Of a stretch of 28,790 bases of DNA, positions 1 through 8,989 are shown in pieces; the first letter of the stretch is position 1; every line of letters begins with the position of its first letter. The translations under genes and the position numbers were made by a program. The stretch spans positions 1-28,790 of the forward strand of contig DATGUM010000018.1 of the NCBI GenBank assembly GCA_035301345.1. The letters run 5' to 3'. The notes beneath the pieces were generated by a model, which did no database searches, was not told where the DNA came from, and saw only the letters and a list, made by a program, of their open reading frames with translations. This DNA is from CALAMD01 sp035301345. Its GTDB lineage: Bacteria > Bacillota > Bacilli > Bacillales > Amphibacillaceae.

Positions 1-145
1 CATCTTTTTTAGTCATTCCGACTGATTCCCCAGCTTTTGAACCTAGTAGCATAAATTTAATTGATTGAAAATAAACTAAAGACATAACAACGATTGCTAT
101 AATCCATAGCGGCCAACTATTCGCTACACTTAAAACTTCACTCAT
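1..145 (-). CDS. DUF5058-like membrane protein, N-terminal part only (runs off the left edge)
   Basis: A minus-strand reading frame opens with ATG at 145, seven bases after an AAGGAGG ribosome binding site, and stays open to the edge. The visible 48 residues start MSEVLSVANSWPLWIIAIVV, then a hydrophobic helix (about residues 12-27) and a basic stretch ending near GMTKKD. This resembles the N-terminus of DUF5058 membrane proteins, whose function I do not know. A consensus promoter lies just upstream (198-226). The product name rests on memory of the N-terminal pattern; that it is a real gene is well supported by start, RBS and promoter. Confidence 0.7.
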   Translation of the reverse strand, partial: MSEVLSVANSWPLWIIAIVVMSLVYFQSIKFMLLGSKAGESVGMTKKD

Positions 146-197
146 AATTATTCCTCCTTAGAAAATTCTGTTTATTCAATTTTTGAACAGAAATAAA

Positions 198-226
198 AGT
201 ATACATCCGATTTTTTTATGTGTCAA
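198..226 (-). promoter_or_regulatory. Sigma-A promoter for the DUF5058-like gene
   Basis: On the minus strand TTGACA (226-221) is followed after exactly 17 bases by TATACT (203-198). The spacing is ideal, and the site lies about 50 bases before the start codon of the leftward gene. Confidence 0.75.
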
Positions 227-482
227 TTTCGCTTTTTAAAAAAGACACATTAGTCATTCGCGTGAATAGTCCCTTAGACCCACCGGAAGTTTTACAATAG
301 CTACTTATTTACTTAAAATGATAAATAGCTCTAGATGACGTTGAAAAGTAAGTAACATGTGGGCATGATTAAATATTTATAACCGTTTTGATAAAAGTAT
401 TAGGAATGAATCAATATTAATTTCATAAAATCTATTCGTATTTTTATATTTCCTCTGTTATTCTATTGATAACATATGGGAT
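227..482. other. Intergenic region between divergent genes; weak rightward promoter only
   Basis: AT-rich stretch between the leftward membrane-protein gene and the rightward lipoprotein gene. The only rightward promoter candidate I see is TTGAAA (341-346), 17 bases, CATGAT (364-369), which is weak. I see no riboswitch, repeat or RNA gene here. Confidence 0.35.
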
Positions 483-496
483 AGGAGAACAGCCGA

Positions 497-1618
497 GTGA
501 AGAGATTTATTTTTAGCGTTTTAATCATTAGTTGTGTGTTAATTTTAGTAAGTTGTAGTGACTTTGAAGGGGCTACTGATGAAGAAAACATAATCAAACA
601 GGAAAGTGTAGAAGGTGAATTAACGGTCCATTATATAGATGCCGGTCAAGCTGACGCTACACTTTTTGAATGGAAAGAAGATGACCGTCAATATACAATG
701 CTCTACGATACAGGGGACTGGAATAAAACGGATGTTATTGACTATTTACACGAACGCGAAGTCGACGAAATCGATGTTATCATCATTAGTCATCCCCACG
801 CTGATCATATCGGGCAATTAAAAAATATTCTGGAGACGTTTACCGTTCATGAAGTTTGGATGCCTGGGACAGAAAGTAATTCACAAACATTCGAAGATGC
901 TATTACTGCAATTTTAGATAATGATGACATTAATTATGAAGAACCACGAGCAGGCGACAATTATAATATCGGGCATTTAGCGATTGAAATTATTCATCCT
1001 GAAACAATTATTAACAAGCCGAATGAAGACTCAATTTCTTTTATTGCGACGTTCAATGAGATTAAATTTGCTTTCACAGGGGATGCTGGTGTAAACGAAG
1101 AGCAGCAAATGATTGAGAGAATGGAAAATATCCAAGCTAACTTTCTTCATTTAGGTCATCACGGGTCAAATACATCGACGAGTTTAGAATTTTTACGAGC
1201 AGTCAATCCAGATTACGCTATTTATAGTGCAGGTGAGAGTAATAGTTACAATCATCCACATGAAGAAGTCATTCAGCGACTAACAGACGAAAATATCCCT
1301 TATTTTGGTACCGATATAAATGGTACAATTACTATTCAGACAGACGGGGAAGATTATGAAATATTTAGCAAAGCGGACGATGCAGAAAACGACTCAAGTC
1401 ATCAAGAAACGAATAATAATGCTGCTAAAAATTGTATTGATATTAACAACGCCTCTACAGAAGAATTAGAGAAGATCATTCACGTCGGACCTGGACGTGC
1501 TGAACATATTATTAAAAATCGTCCCTACGAAGACTTAGCAGAACTTAACGTAATTAATGGATTAAGTGATGCACGGGTAAGTGAAATTATCGATGAAGGA
1601 ATTGCATGTTTACAATAA
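497..1618 (+). CDS. Lipoprotein ComEC-like metallo-beta-lactamase-fold hydrolase with C-terminal helix-hairpin-helix
   Basis: 373 residues. The GTG start at 497 is preceded by AGGAG about 9 bases upstream. Residues 1-20 form a lipoprotein signal with lipobox LVSC, so the protein is probably anchored on the outer face of the membrane. A metallo-beta-lactamase fold follows, similar to the C-terminal domain of the DNA-uptake protein ComEC: SHPHADHIGQ supplies metal ligands, with later FTGDAG and LGHHGSNTS motifs. After an acidic linker (about 295-310), the last 60 residues (CIDINNASTEELEKI, HVGPGRAEHII) form a ComEA-like helix-hairpin-helix DNA-binding module. The domains suggest a surface nuclease or phosphodiesterase acting on DNA, which is inference. 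It is paired with a DUF3006 gene 18 bases downstream. Confidence 0.85.
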   Translation: MKRFIFSVLIISCVLILVSCSDFEGATDEENIIKQESVEGELTVHYIDAGQADATLFEWKEDDRQYTMLYDTGDWNKTDVIDYLHEREVDEIDVIIISHPHADHIGQLKNILETFTVHEVWMPGTESNSQTFEDAITAILDNDDINYEEPRAGDNYNIGHLAIEIIHPETIINKPNEDSISFIATFNEIKFAFTGDAGVNEEQQMIERMENIQANFLHLGHHGSNTSTSLEFLRAVNPDYAIYSAGESNSYNHPHEEVIQRLTDENIPYFGTDINGTITIQTDGEDYEIFSKADDAENDSSHQETNNNAAKNCIDINNASTEELEKIIHVGPGRAEHIIKNRPYEDLAELNVINGLSDARVSEIIDEGIACLQ

Positions 1619-1636
1619 TTAAAGGAGGTTTTTTCA

Positions 1637-1900
1637 ATGTACAAAGGAGTTTTAGATCGAATCGAAACGAACGATCAAGCCGTTATTTTAATTGAAGAAT
1701 TACACGAAGGGTTCACTGTACATATCGATGATTTACCCGAAGGTAGTGAAGAAGGTACGTGGTTTGATGTACAAAAAACTGAAGATCATTTTGAAATTAT
1801 CGCTATTGATCATGTAAAAACAGAAGAGAAAAAGAATCGTCTCAGAAATAAACTATCCGACCTTAAAAAAAGAAAAGGTAGCTCGTTTAAAAAAGAATAA
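1637..1900 (+). CDS. DUF3006 family small protein
   Basis: 87 residues after a strong AAAGGAGG ribosome binding site. The start MYKGVLDRIE, the central VILIEE segment and the phrase PEGSEEGTWFDV are typical of DUF3006, a small beta-rich family often encoded beside ComEC-like MBL proteins. The C-terminus is strongly basic (lysines and arginines in the last 25 residues). It lies 18 bases after the lipoprotein hydrolase and is almost certainly cotranscribed. The molecular function is unknown to me. Confidence 0.8.
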   Translation: MYKGVLDRIETNDQAVILIEELHEGFTVHIDDLPEGSEEGTWFDVQKTEDHFEIIAIDHVKTEEKKNRLRNKLSDLKKRKGSSFKKE

Positions 1901-1913
1901 ATAAGCATAAGAA

Positions 1914-1960
1914 AGAGATAGGTGCGCCTGACAATACGATGCATCTATCTCTGTTTTTTT
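1914..1960. terminator. Probable bidirectional terminator between convergent genes
   Basis: AGAGATAG (1914-1921) pairs with CTATCTCT (1945-1952), followed on the plus strand by GTTTTTTT. On the minus strand the same hairpin ends in CTTTCTTATG. It starts right after the adenine deaminase stop codon, so it could serve both converging units. Confidence 0.75.
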
Positions 1961-3697
1961 CTATGGTGCTTCAATATCAATATGTTTAAACGTCGTCACA
2001 TCGAAAAGGCCCATATCTGTTAATTTAATATTTGGAATAACAGGTAATGCCATAAATGACAGCGTAATAAATGGATTAAAGTCGCCATCAAAACCAATAT
2101 CCTCTACTGCCTGATCAACGACTTTAAGCTGATCATAAACTGTTTTATACGATTCAACAGAAATGAGTCCAGAAATAGCTAGTGGTACAGATGCTAATAC
2201 TTGATTATCTGCTACGACGACAAGTCCGCCACCCATTTCCTTGATTTGCTCAATAGCAAAAATAATATCTGCATCATTCGTTCCGACAGCTAATATATTA
2301 TGTGAGTCATGAGCAACGGTTGTTGCAAGTGCCCCTTTTTTAAGCCGCATACCTTCAATAATTCCACGTCCGATATTACCTTTCGCATGATGCCTTTCCA
2401 TCACGACCATTTTCAACAAATCATTTTCAACTGAAGAAACAAACAGCCCTTCTTCTGTCGGTACGTTCATAACAGAATGCTCAGTAATGATGCTATTCGG
2501 AATGACTGTTATGACGTTCGCCTGTTTACCTTCTGATATCGGAATTTCCAAATCAGTTCGATCGATAGGCGTCGTATGGATACTATTAATAATTTCTTCT
2601 GAAGGCTGAAGTTTATTTTCACTCGGCTTATGAAGTTCTCCGTCTTTTACAATCGACTCACCTGCAATGAATACTTCAGTAATATTGACAGATTCCAAAT
2701 CATCTAACAACAAAAAGTCTGCGTCAAAACCAGGTGCAATAGCTCCTTTTGTCTCTAGCTGAAAATATTCTGCCGTATTTAAAGTCGCCATTTGAATAGC
2801 TGTTATCGGTTGTAGTCCATGGTCAATAGCTACTTTTACATTATAATTAATCGACCCTTCTTCAAGAATATCGTCTAAATGTTTATCGTCCGTTACGAAC
2901 AAACATCTGCGGGCATTCTCTTCCGTGACAGCATGTAATAATTGCTTCAAGTCACGTGATGCTGAACCTTCACGAAGTTGCACGTGCATGCCTCGTTGCA
3001 AACGCTCCTTCGCTTCTTCCGCTGTCGTACACTCATGGTCACTTAATATACCTGCTGAACGATAAACGTTAATACCTGTTGCATCGACACCTGAAGCATG
3101 ACCATCAATAATTCTTCCAGCTTCTTTTGCATCAATAAGTTTTTGCATCATCTCATCTTCTGCATGAAGTACTGCTGAAAAATCCATCACTTCTCCTAAA
3201 CTAGAAACACGATCTTGTTTGTAAAATTCTTTTATATCTGCCGCTAACATCGTAGCTCCTGAATTTTCAAACTTTGTCGCAGGAACACATGATGGCGCAC
3301 CGATGTAAACATTTAACGGTATGTCCTCTGAAGCATCAATCATAAATTGAACACCTTCTGGACCATTTACGTTGGCAATTTCGTGTGGATCAGCAATAAC
3401 AGATGTAACACCGTGCGGAATAACGACATTCGAAAATTCCGCCGGTGTCACCATTGTTGATTCAATATGCATGTGACCATCAATAAAGCCGGGGACAATA
3501 AATTGTCCCTCGGCATTTATAATACTTTCTCCTTCATATTCCCCTATACCTACAATCACGCCATCTACTATCGCTAGGTCTTCCTCTATTATTTCTTTAT
3601 TAAAGACATCTACGATTTTTCCATTAGTTACTACAACGTCCGCTTTTTGTCGCTTTGCTGCGACAGCGATTCGCTTTTTCAAGCTCGTTACGTTCAT
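1961..3697 (-). CDS. ade: Adenine deaminase (AdeC type)
   Basis: 578 residues, the length of Bacillus AdeC (about 577). It hydrolyses adenine to hypoxanthine and ammonia in the cytoplasm, feeding xanthine dehydrogenase. All family metal and catalytic motifs are in place: HMH at 75-77, the bridging-Glu motif GEVM at 168-171, DGHASG at 198-203 (His200), SDHE at 219-222 (His221) and TDD at 269-271. It follows the purine permease gene by 45 bases on the same strand, so the two probably form an operon. A second, divergent homologue lies in the microcompartment operon (18480-20300); this copy is the one with canonical residues and is very likely the true adenine deaminase. Confidence 0.95.
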   Translation of the reverse strand: MNVTSLKKRIAVAAKRQKADVVVTNGKIVDVFNKEIIEEDLAIVDGVIVGIGEYEGESIINAEGQFIVPGFIDGHMHIESTMVTPAEFSNVVIPHGVTSVIADPHEIANVNGPEGVQFMIDASEDIPLNVYIGAPSCVPATKFENSGATMLAADIKEFYKQDRVSSLGEVMDFSAVLHAEDEMMQKLIDAKEAGRIIDGHASGVDATGINVYRSAGILSDHECTTAEEAKERLQRGMHVQLREGSASRDLKQLLHAVTEENARRCLFVTDDKHLDDILEEGSINYNVKVAIDHGLQPITAIQMATLNTAEYFQLETKGAIAPGFDADFLLLDDLESVNITEVFIAGESIVKDGELHKPSENKLQPSEEIINSIHTTPIDRTDLEIPISEGKQANVITVIPNSIITEHSVMNVPTEEGLFVSSVENDLLKMVVMERHHAKGNIGRGIIEGMRLKKGALATTVAHDSHNILAVGTNDADIIFAIEQIKEMGGGLVVVADNQVLASVPLAISGLISVESYKTVYDQLKVVDQAVEDIGFDGDFNPFITLSFMALPVIPNIKLTDMGLFDVTTFKHIDIEAP

Positions 3698-3742
3698 TCA
3701 TTAACCCCCTCAAATCAGTAGATTAGATTGCGCTTCTGAATT

Positions 3743-5113
3743 TTATGCCCCTTCCATTCCGAAGTGGATTAAGAAAGCAATACTGATAAAGTATACAATC
3801 CAGTGAACTTCTCTGAATCTACCTGTTAACACTTTAAGTGCTGTATAAGAAATAAAACCAAATGCTAAACCTGTAGCAATACTATACGCTAAAGGCATCA
3901 TAATAATCGTTAAGAATACCGGAATAACGTTCGTATAGTCATCAAATTTAATATTTGCAATTTCAGTAATCATTAAAGCTCCAACAATAATTAAAATTGG
4001 TGCTGTTGCCGCTTCTGGAATTAACCCGACTAACGGGAAGAATAATAATGATATCGCAAATCCAACGGCGATAACAACTGCTGTTAAACCTGTTCTACCA
4101 CCTTCTGAAATTCCTGTGGCGTTCTCAACGTAAGCGTTAAGTGCCGTACTACCTAAAGCAGCACTTGCCATTGTACCAAAAGAGTCTGCCTGAAGTGCTT
4201 TATCTAAATCTTGAATCTTACCTGTCTCTTCATTAATTAAACCTGCGCGGTGTGTTAAACCAACTAAAGTAGCTAAGTTATCAAATAACTCTACAATTGT
4301 GAATGAGAAAATAACTGAAACAACACCGAAACCGATTGCACCCATAATATCCATCTGTAAGAATGTTGCACCTACACTTGGTAACTGGAATGAGATAATA
4401 TCTGAAATACCAGATGGGTGAGGTGAAACTCCTGTGATCATCGCAATTGCTGTCGTAATAAGAATAGTAATAAGTAATCCACCTTTAACATCCTTCGCCA
4501 TAAAGTAACCAGCGATGATAACACCTAAAATAGCGATTGCTGTACCACCTTGAGTAATATCACCTAAACCAATTAATGTTGCTTCATCACCTATGATAAT
4601 TCCAGCGTTCTGAAAACCGATAAATGCAATGAACAACCCAATCCCTACACCTATAGCGGACCTGAGGACAGGCGGTATACCATCAATAATTAACTGACGA
4701 ATACCTGTAATCGTTAAGAGGAAGAATACAACCCCTGAAATAAATACTGCCCCTAAAGCTGTTTGCCACGTTAATCCCATACCTAATACAACAGTATAAG
4801 CGAAGAACGCGTTGAGCCCCATCCCTGGTGCGATACCGACGGGATAGTTAACCCATAACCCGAATAAAAGTGTCGTAAATACACTCGCATATACTGTAGC
4901 AGCGAATGCTGCTTCGTGTGGAATTCCCGCATCAGATAAAATCATCGGGTTTACGATAATGATGTAAGACATTGCTAAGAATGATGTCAAACCTGCAATA
5001 ATTTCCGTCTGTACGTTTGTACCTCGCTCTGTTAATTTAAAATAACTGTCTAAAAATCCTTTTGGTTGTTGATTTGGACTATTTCCTTTTGCTTCACTAG
5101 CCACATTTGACAT
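3743..5113 (-). CDS. AzgA-type purine permease (PbuG/PbuO-like, NCS2 superfamily)
   Basis: 456 residues with about a dozen hydrophobic segments. The N-terminal motif YFKLTERGTNVQTEIIAGLT and the following PGMGLNAFFAY are hallmarks of the AzgA branch (hypoxanthine, guanine and adenine permeases such as PbuG/PbuO), rather than the UraA/PbuX branch. It would import purine bases by proton symport. It is cotranscribed with adenine deaminase, which suggests adenine or hypoxanthine as cargo. The long leader upstream holds a possible CcpA site but no recognisable purine riboswitch. The exact substrate cannot be read from sequence. Confidence 0.9.
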   Translation of the reverse strand: MSNVASEAKGNSPNQQPKGFLDSYFKLTERGTNVQTEIIAGLTSFLAMSYIIIVNPMILSDAGIPHEAAFAATVYASVFTTLLFGLWVNYPVGIAPGMGLNAFFAYTVVLGMGLTWQTALGAVFISGVVFFLLTITGIRQLIIDGIPPVLRSAIGVGIGLFIAFIGFQNAGIIIGDEATLIGLGDITQGGTAIAILGVIIAGYFMAKDVKGGLLITILITTAIAMITGVSPHPSGISDIISFQLPSVGATFLQMDIMGAIGFGVVSVIFSFTIVELFDNLATLVGLTHRAGLINEETGKIQDLDKALQADSFGTMASAALGSTALNAYVENATGISEGGRTGLTAVVIAVGFAISLLFFPLVGLIPEAATAPILIIVGALMITEIANIKFDDYTNVIPVFLTIIMMPLAYSIATGLAFGFISYTALKVLTGRFREVHWIVYFISIAFLIHFGMEGA

Positions 5114-5390
5114 AAATTAATCCCCCTTTAATATGGTTCTCTTCTTTTTTACTTAAAGTATGGATTCTAAATAGTTTAAAACCGTGTTGCATAACGATTA
5201 CTCTAAAGTTGCTTGTTCAATCAACGAACAACTCTTTTGCTACAAGCTTTGCCTCACCTCCTCAAATAAATTCATACTATTTCTCCATCTATATTAATAA
5301 AAAATAGTAAACCATCGTAAAAAGAAATCGCTTTCATTTCTGCTTTGAAAACAGTTGATCAAATATAGACTAGCGATACATTAAAACATC
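5114..5390 (-). other. Leader and upstream region of the permease-adenine deaminase operon
   Basis: About 277 bases between the permease start and the terminator of the upstream operon. In the minus direction it holds an inverted repeat ACTATTT/AAATAGT, an 11-codon reading frame with an internal GAGGAGGTG, and a TTGTTC/GAACAA hairpin flanked by GCTTG/CAAGC. A weak -10-like TAATAT is present. I found no purine aptamer core (CCGTAAA or CTAC motifs), although related permease genes often carry one. Confidence 0.4.
5323..5336 (-). promoter_or_regulatory. Candidate cre site (CcpA catabolite repression)
   Basis: The minus strand reads TGAAAGCGATTTCT, matching 13 of 14 positions of the Bacillus cre consensus TGWAANCGNTNWCA. 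It lies upstream of the permease start, in the likely promoter region. Repression by good carbon sources would suit a purine-catabolic operon. Single cre matches arise by chance in AT-rich DNA, so this is tentative. Confidence 0.4.
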
Positions 5391-5419
5391 GGACCACGCC
5401 ACATAAGTAACCGTGGCCC
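5391..5419 (-). terminator. Terminator of the xanthine dehydrogenase operon
   Basis: On the minus strand GGGCCACG pairs with CGTGGTCC across a 12-base loop (one G-U pair), followed by GATGTTTTAATG. It lies 39 bases beyond the last gene of the leftward xanthine dehydrogenase operon. Confidence 0.65.
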
Positions 5420-5457
5420 TCTGTTTTTATATTCGCATAATCAATCATTTAGATTTT

Positions 5458-5796
5458 TTAACTAAACAACTCGACCGAACTATCAATTGGTTCAATAAAG
5501 ACGTCCATGATTCCTCCACAAATACCGCCATCTTCATACATTAAACCGTCTGTTAAATCGACTTGATGTTGTGCTGGGATCCCTGTTTGTATAACGGAGA
5601 ATGATCTTTCTATCACTTCTCCTTCACCACAACCGCCGCCAATCGTTCCGATGACTTTGCCGTCACTTAGTACGATCATCTTCGCTCCAGTTTCACGTGG
5701 TGTCGATCCTTTCGTACGAATAATTGTTGCGACTGCTGCTTTTTCTTCTTTATCACTCAATTCAACTACTTGTTTGAAAAAGTCCATTTCATTCAT
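5458..5796 (-). CDS. XdhC/CoxI-type molybdenum hydroxylase maturation protein, N-terminal domain
   Basis: 112 residues corresponding to the XdhC_CoxI domain alone: RTKGSTPRETGAKM near residues 28-41, then VIGTIGGGCGEGEVIE at 48-63 and DGGICGG at 89-95. XdhC proteins carry and sulfurylate the molybdenum cofactor before its insertion into xanthine dehydrogenase. In B. subtilis PucA this domain and a Rossmann domain are one protein; here the Rossmann half is the preceding gene, overlapping by 4 bases. The reversed order (Rossmann first) argues against a simple frameshift of one gene. Last gene of the operon. Confidence 0.85.
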   Translation of the reverse strand: MNEMDFFKQVVELSDKEEKAAVATIIRTKGSTPRETGAKMIVLSDGKVIGTIGGGCGEGEVIERSFSVIQTGIPAQHQVDLTDGLMYEDGGICGGIMDVFIEPIDSSVELFS

Positions 5797-6644
5797 CCGG
5801 TAACCCGTTCCTTTCGGTCTTTACGTTCTCTAAATTTTAACTGCGAATAACTTCTGATTTTTTTCTTTAATGACTTTCCAGTCGTATTATTTTTAATCTT
5901 TAAAATTTCTGCCAATATACTAACCGCGATTTCTGCTGGCGTTTGCGCGCCTACATCTAAACCAACAGGTGAATATATATTTACGAAATTATGTTCAGTA
6001 AATTCATCTTTTAGTTGTTCAAAAACACCTGCGATTCTTCTGCGGCTGCCAATCATTCCGATATAGTTACATCGGTCTTCTTCGGCCATTTCCTCTTCGC
6101 GTGAGAGCATTTCTTGTAAACTAACAACATCGAATTTGTGGCCTCGTGTAAGTAATAAAACGTATGTTTCAGCATCAATAGGTACATGCCTGAAAAACTC
6201 TATATAAGATGTACAAACAACTTCATCCGCTTCAGGAAAGCGCTTACGATTTGAATACTCCTCACGATCATCGATTATTGTTACGTGAAATCCGAGCATC
6301 TTTGCCATCTGTGAAACTGATTCAGATACGTGCCCTGCTCCTGCAACGATTAACTTCGGCGGAGCAGCGAACGTTTCTACGTAACATTCAACAGTGACAT
6401 CATTTACATCGATATGAATCGTTTTAATTTGCTTACCTTCAAGAACTTCAATGCTTTTATCTTTCAATTCATTAATAAATGACTGTTCAAATGGTGCTTC
6501 ATAATATACGTCATTATTGCTATAAAGAAGTAATTTCTGACTAATCATCGACTGATCTGGGTGGTCCGTAATAGTAATTAACGCTACATTTTCATGTGAC
6601 TGAACTGCTTCTGATAGTTTTTTATATAGCTTTTTACTAATCAT
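5793..6644 (-). CDS. XdhC family protein with Rossmann domain
   Basis: 283 residues. About 95 N-terminal residues resemble the second half of an XdhC_CoxI domain. The Rossmann-type XdhC_C domain then begins at PKLIVAGAGHVSESV and continues through IDDREEYSNRKRFPEAD, LLLTRGHKFD and NYIGMIGSRRR. The basic tail (about 255-283) is rich in Lys and Arg. It overlaps the next gene by 4 bases and starts just after the molybdenum-subunit stop. Role: maturation of xanthine dehydrogenase, together with the separate XdhC N-domain protein. Homologues also occur in selenium-dependent hydroxylase systems, but no selenium genes are seen here. Confidence 0.87.
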   Translation of the reverse strand: MISKKLYKKLSEAVQSHENVALITITDHPDQSMISQKLLLYSNNDVYYEAPFEQSFINELKDKSIEVLEGKQIKTIHIDVNDVTVECYVETFAAPPKLIVAGAGHVSESVSQMAKMLGFHVTIIDDREEYSNRKRFPEADEVVCTSYIEFFRHVPIDAETYVLLLTRGHKFDVVSLQEMLSREEEMAEEDRCNYIGMIGSRRRIAGVFEQLKDEFTEHNFVNIYSPVGLDVGAQTPAEIAVSILAEILKIKNNTTGKSLKKKIRSYSQLKFRERKDRKERVTG

Positions 6645-6646
6645 TT

Positions 6647-8989
6647 TTAAGACCCCGAAGCTAGTCGCCTAGACTCTTCTTTCTCTAAAATAAGCTTGTG
6701 AATTCTTTCTGGTGTTGCTGGTAACTTCTTCACCCGAACACCAACAGCATCGTTAATAGCTGCTTTTATCGCTGATATAATTGGGATCATAACGACTTCA
6801 GCAATTCCTTTAGCGCCAAATGGTCCAGACGATTCATCAGATTCTACAGCGATCGTTTTGATATCCGGCGTCTCTCTAATAGTCGGTATAATATAGTCTG
6901 TGAAACTTTTCGTTTCGTAATACCCATCCTTCATAACGACATCTTCATAAAGCGTGTAACCGATTCCCATAACTGCTCCGCCTTCGACCTGACCTTCAAG
7001 GCCTTGTGGATTTAAAACTTTCCCGCAGTCTGGAATACCGATAACTTTTAACACGTCTGTTTGACCCGTTAATGTATCTACTTCTACCATGACAACGTGA
7101 GTCATGTATCCGTATAAATAATGCGGAGCTCCTTCAGAGTTTTTAATTTCTTTTTCTCTTGGGAAGTAGAAGTGTCCTTCTACACGTGTTGACTTTCCTT
7201 GTGAAATTAAATGATCATATATTTGTTTATAAGTGACTGACTGAGCTTCATCACCATATATGTGTAATTTTCTTTCACCGACAACAATTTGACTTGCATC
7301 TACATTTAGTAACTCTGCTGCTTGTTCACTTAATAGTTGCGTCATATTAGGAGCAGCTGTAGCAATAGCCCGTCCGCCTGTATATGAGGCTCTCGAAGCA
7401 GATATCGTTCCACTATCAAGTGTTTCACCTGTATCTCCTTGAATAACAATGACGTCATCAATATCACAGTTTAAGCATTCAGCAGCTACTTGTGCGTAAA
7501 CAGTTCCATTACCTGTACCGATTTCTTCAATCGCAAGCCCTACTTTAAAGCGCCCATCTTCTAATAATTCAATGGATGATGCACCATAATCCGGTGTTCC
7601 GATACCCATTCCAACACTATGATGTGACGTTGCAATAGCTACTCCGCGCTTTTTCCAAGGTTCTTTTACGTCTGCTTTATATGATTCTCGATTGATCCAT
7701 AAGTCAGTTTGTTCTGCTGCTTCTAATGTTTCAATCGTTCCTACACTTGATTTTACAATATTCCCTAAACTTGATTTTTCATTTTGACGATAAGCGTTCT
7801 TTTTACGAATTTCAATCGGACAGAGGTTTGCTTTTTCGGCAAGCATATCAATATGCGTTTCAATAGCTACACTTACTTGGTTAACACCAAACCCTCTAAA
7901 GGCACTTGCAATTCCGTTATTCGTATAAACACAATATCCTTGCAAGTCAATATTCGGAATATAGTACGGTCCAGCAGCGTGCTCAACACCTAAAGCAACG
8001 ACAGCTCCTCCAAGTGAAGCGTATGCGCCAGTATCTGCAACTGCTCTCACTTTATGAGCAACGATTGTACCATCTTTTTTAGCACCTGTTTTTGCAGTTA
8101 CTTTAAATGGATGTCGCTTTAAACCTGCTTGAACTGATTCTTCTCTACTTAAGTGGAGTTTAACTGGACGACCACCTGTATTTATAGCTAAAAGAGCTAA
8201 ATAAATTTGAACGGTAATTTCGTCTTTTCCACCGAATCCGCCTCCATTTGGACTAGAGTAAACACGGATTCTTTCAGGGTTTAACGCTAACGCTCGAGCA
8301 ATTTGCATCTTATCACGATGCCCATGTTGACTCGGACATTGAATCGTTAACAACCCATCTTCCTCTTCAATTCCCCAGCCACCCTCTGTTTCTATAAATG
8401 CATGCATTTGGCGTGGTGAGTAAAATGTATTTTCAAAAATAAAGTCCGCTTCTTCAAAACCTTCTTCAACATCTCCATTTTGAATCACTGCTTCACTATG
8501 AAGGTTACCATCTGGATGTAACTGTGGCGCTCCTTCAACCATTGCTTTTTCAGGATCTGTTACAGCTTCTAGCGGTTCATAATCAACTTCGATTAAGCCG
8601 AGTGCTTCTTCTGCAATTTCATCAGATTCTGCTCCGACAAGAGCGACGGCATCTCCCATATATCGAACGACATTTTCAGCTAAAACAGGTTGGTCTGGTG
8701 TGACGACACCGAATCCGTTGAATCCTGGAATGTCTTCGTATGTTAATACACAAACAACTCCTTCGAGATCTTTCGCTTTCGATGTATCAATAGATTTAAT
8801 TCTAGCGTGCGGATATTCAGAACGAAGTACGCGTCCCCAAACCATGTTGTCATAATGGTAGTCTGTCATGTACTTCTGTTCGCCAGTTACTTTATCTGGT
8901 CCATCGATTCTTTTAACTGCTCTTCCTACCCATTTCAAGTCTTTGTTCTGTTTGCCTAAAGCGATATCTTTACTCAACGTGCGTCCCAC
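6647..8989 (-). CDS. pucD: Xanthine dehydrogenase, molybdopterin-binding subunit
   Basis: 780 residues, slightly longer than B. subtilis PucD. It binds the molybdenum cofactor and hydroxylates hypoxanthine to xanthine. Visible motifs: RRVKRIDGPDKVTG-like N-terminus (here VGRAVKRIDGPDKVTGEQKY), GGGFGGKDE near residues 250-258, SAFRGFGVNQ near 362-371, and the C-terminal GPFGAKGIAE containing the catalytic glutamate. The start overlaps the end of the FAD-subunit gene by 16 bases. In a route that degrades xanthine without uric acid, this enzyme would be needed only for hypoxanthine to xanthine; no uricase, urate hydrolase or allantoin operon is visible here. Confidence 0.93.
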   Translation of the reverse strand: MGRTLSKDIALGKQNKDLKWVGRAVKRIDGPDKVTGEQKYMTDYHYDNMVWGRVLRSEYPHARIKSIDTSKAKDLEGVVCVLTYEDIPGFNGFGVVTPDQPVLAENVVRYMGDAVALVGAESDEIAEEALGLIEVDYEPLEAVTDPEKAMVEGAPQLHPDGNLHSEAVIQNGDVEEGFEEADFIFENTFYSPRQMHAFIETEGGWGIEEEDGLLTIQCPSQHGHRDKMQIARALALNPERIRVYSSPNGGGFGGKDEITVQIYLALLAINTGGRPVKLHLSREESVQAGLKRHPFKVTAKTGAKKDGTIVAHKVRAVADTGAYASLGGAVVALGVEHAAGPYYIPNIDLQGYCVYTNNGIASAFRGFGVNQVSVAIETHIDMLAEKANLCPIEIRKKNAYRQNEKSSLGNIVKSSVGTIETLEAAEQTDLWINRESYKADVKEPWKKRGVAIATSHHSVGMGIGTPDYGASSIELLEDGRFKVGLAIEEIGTGNGTVYAQVAAECLNCDIDDVIVIQGDTGETLDSGTISASRASYTGGRAIATAAPNMTQLLSEQAAELLNVDASQIVVGERKLHIYGDEAQSVTYKQIYDHLISQGKSTRVEGHFYFPREKEIKNSEGAPHYLYGYMTHVVMVEVDTLTGQTDVLKVIGIPDCGKVLNPQGLEGQVEGGAVMGIGYTLYEDVVMKDGYYETKSFTDYIIPTIRETPDIKTIAVESDESSGPFGAKGIAEVVMIPIISAIKAAINDAVGVRVKKLPATPERIHKLILEKEESRRLASGS

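Noticed and set aside
5114..5390. Purine riboswitch in the permease leader
   Set aside because: Expected for this gene family but no aptamer core motifs (CTAC, CCGTAAA) are present on the minus strand.
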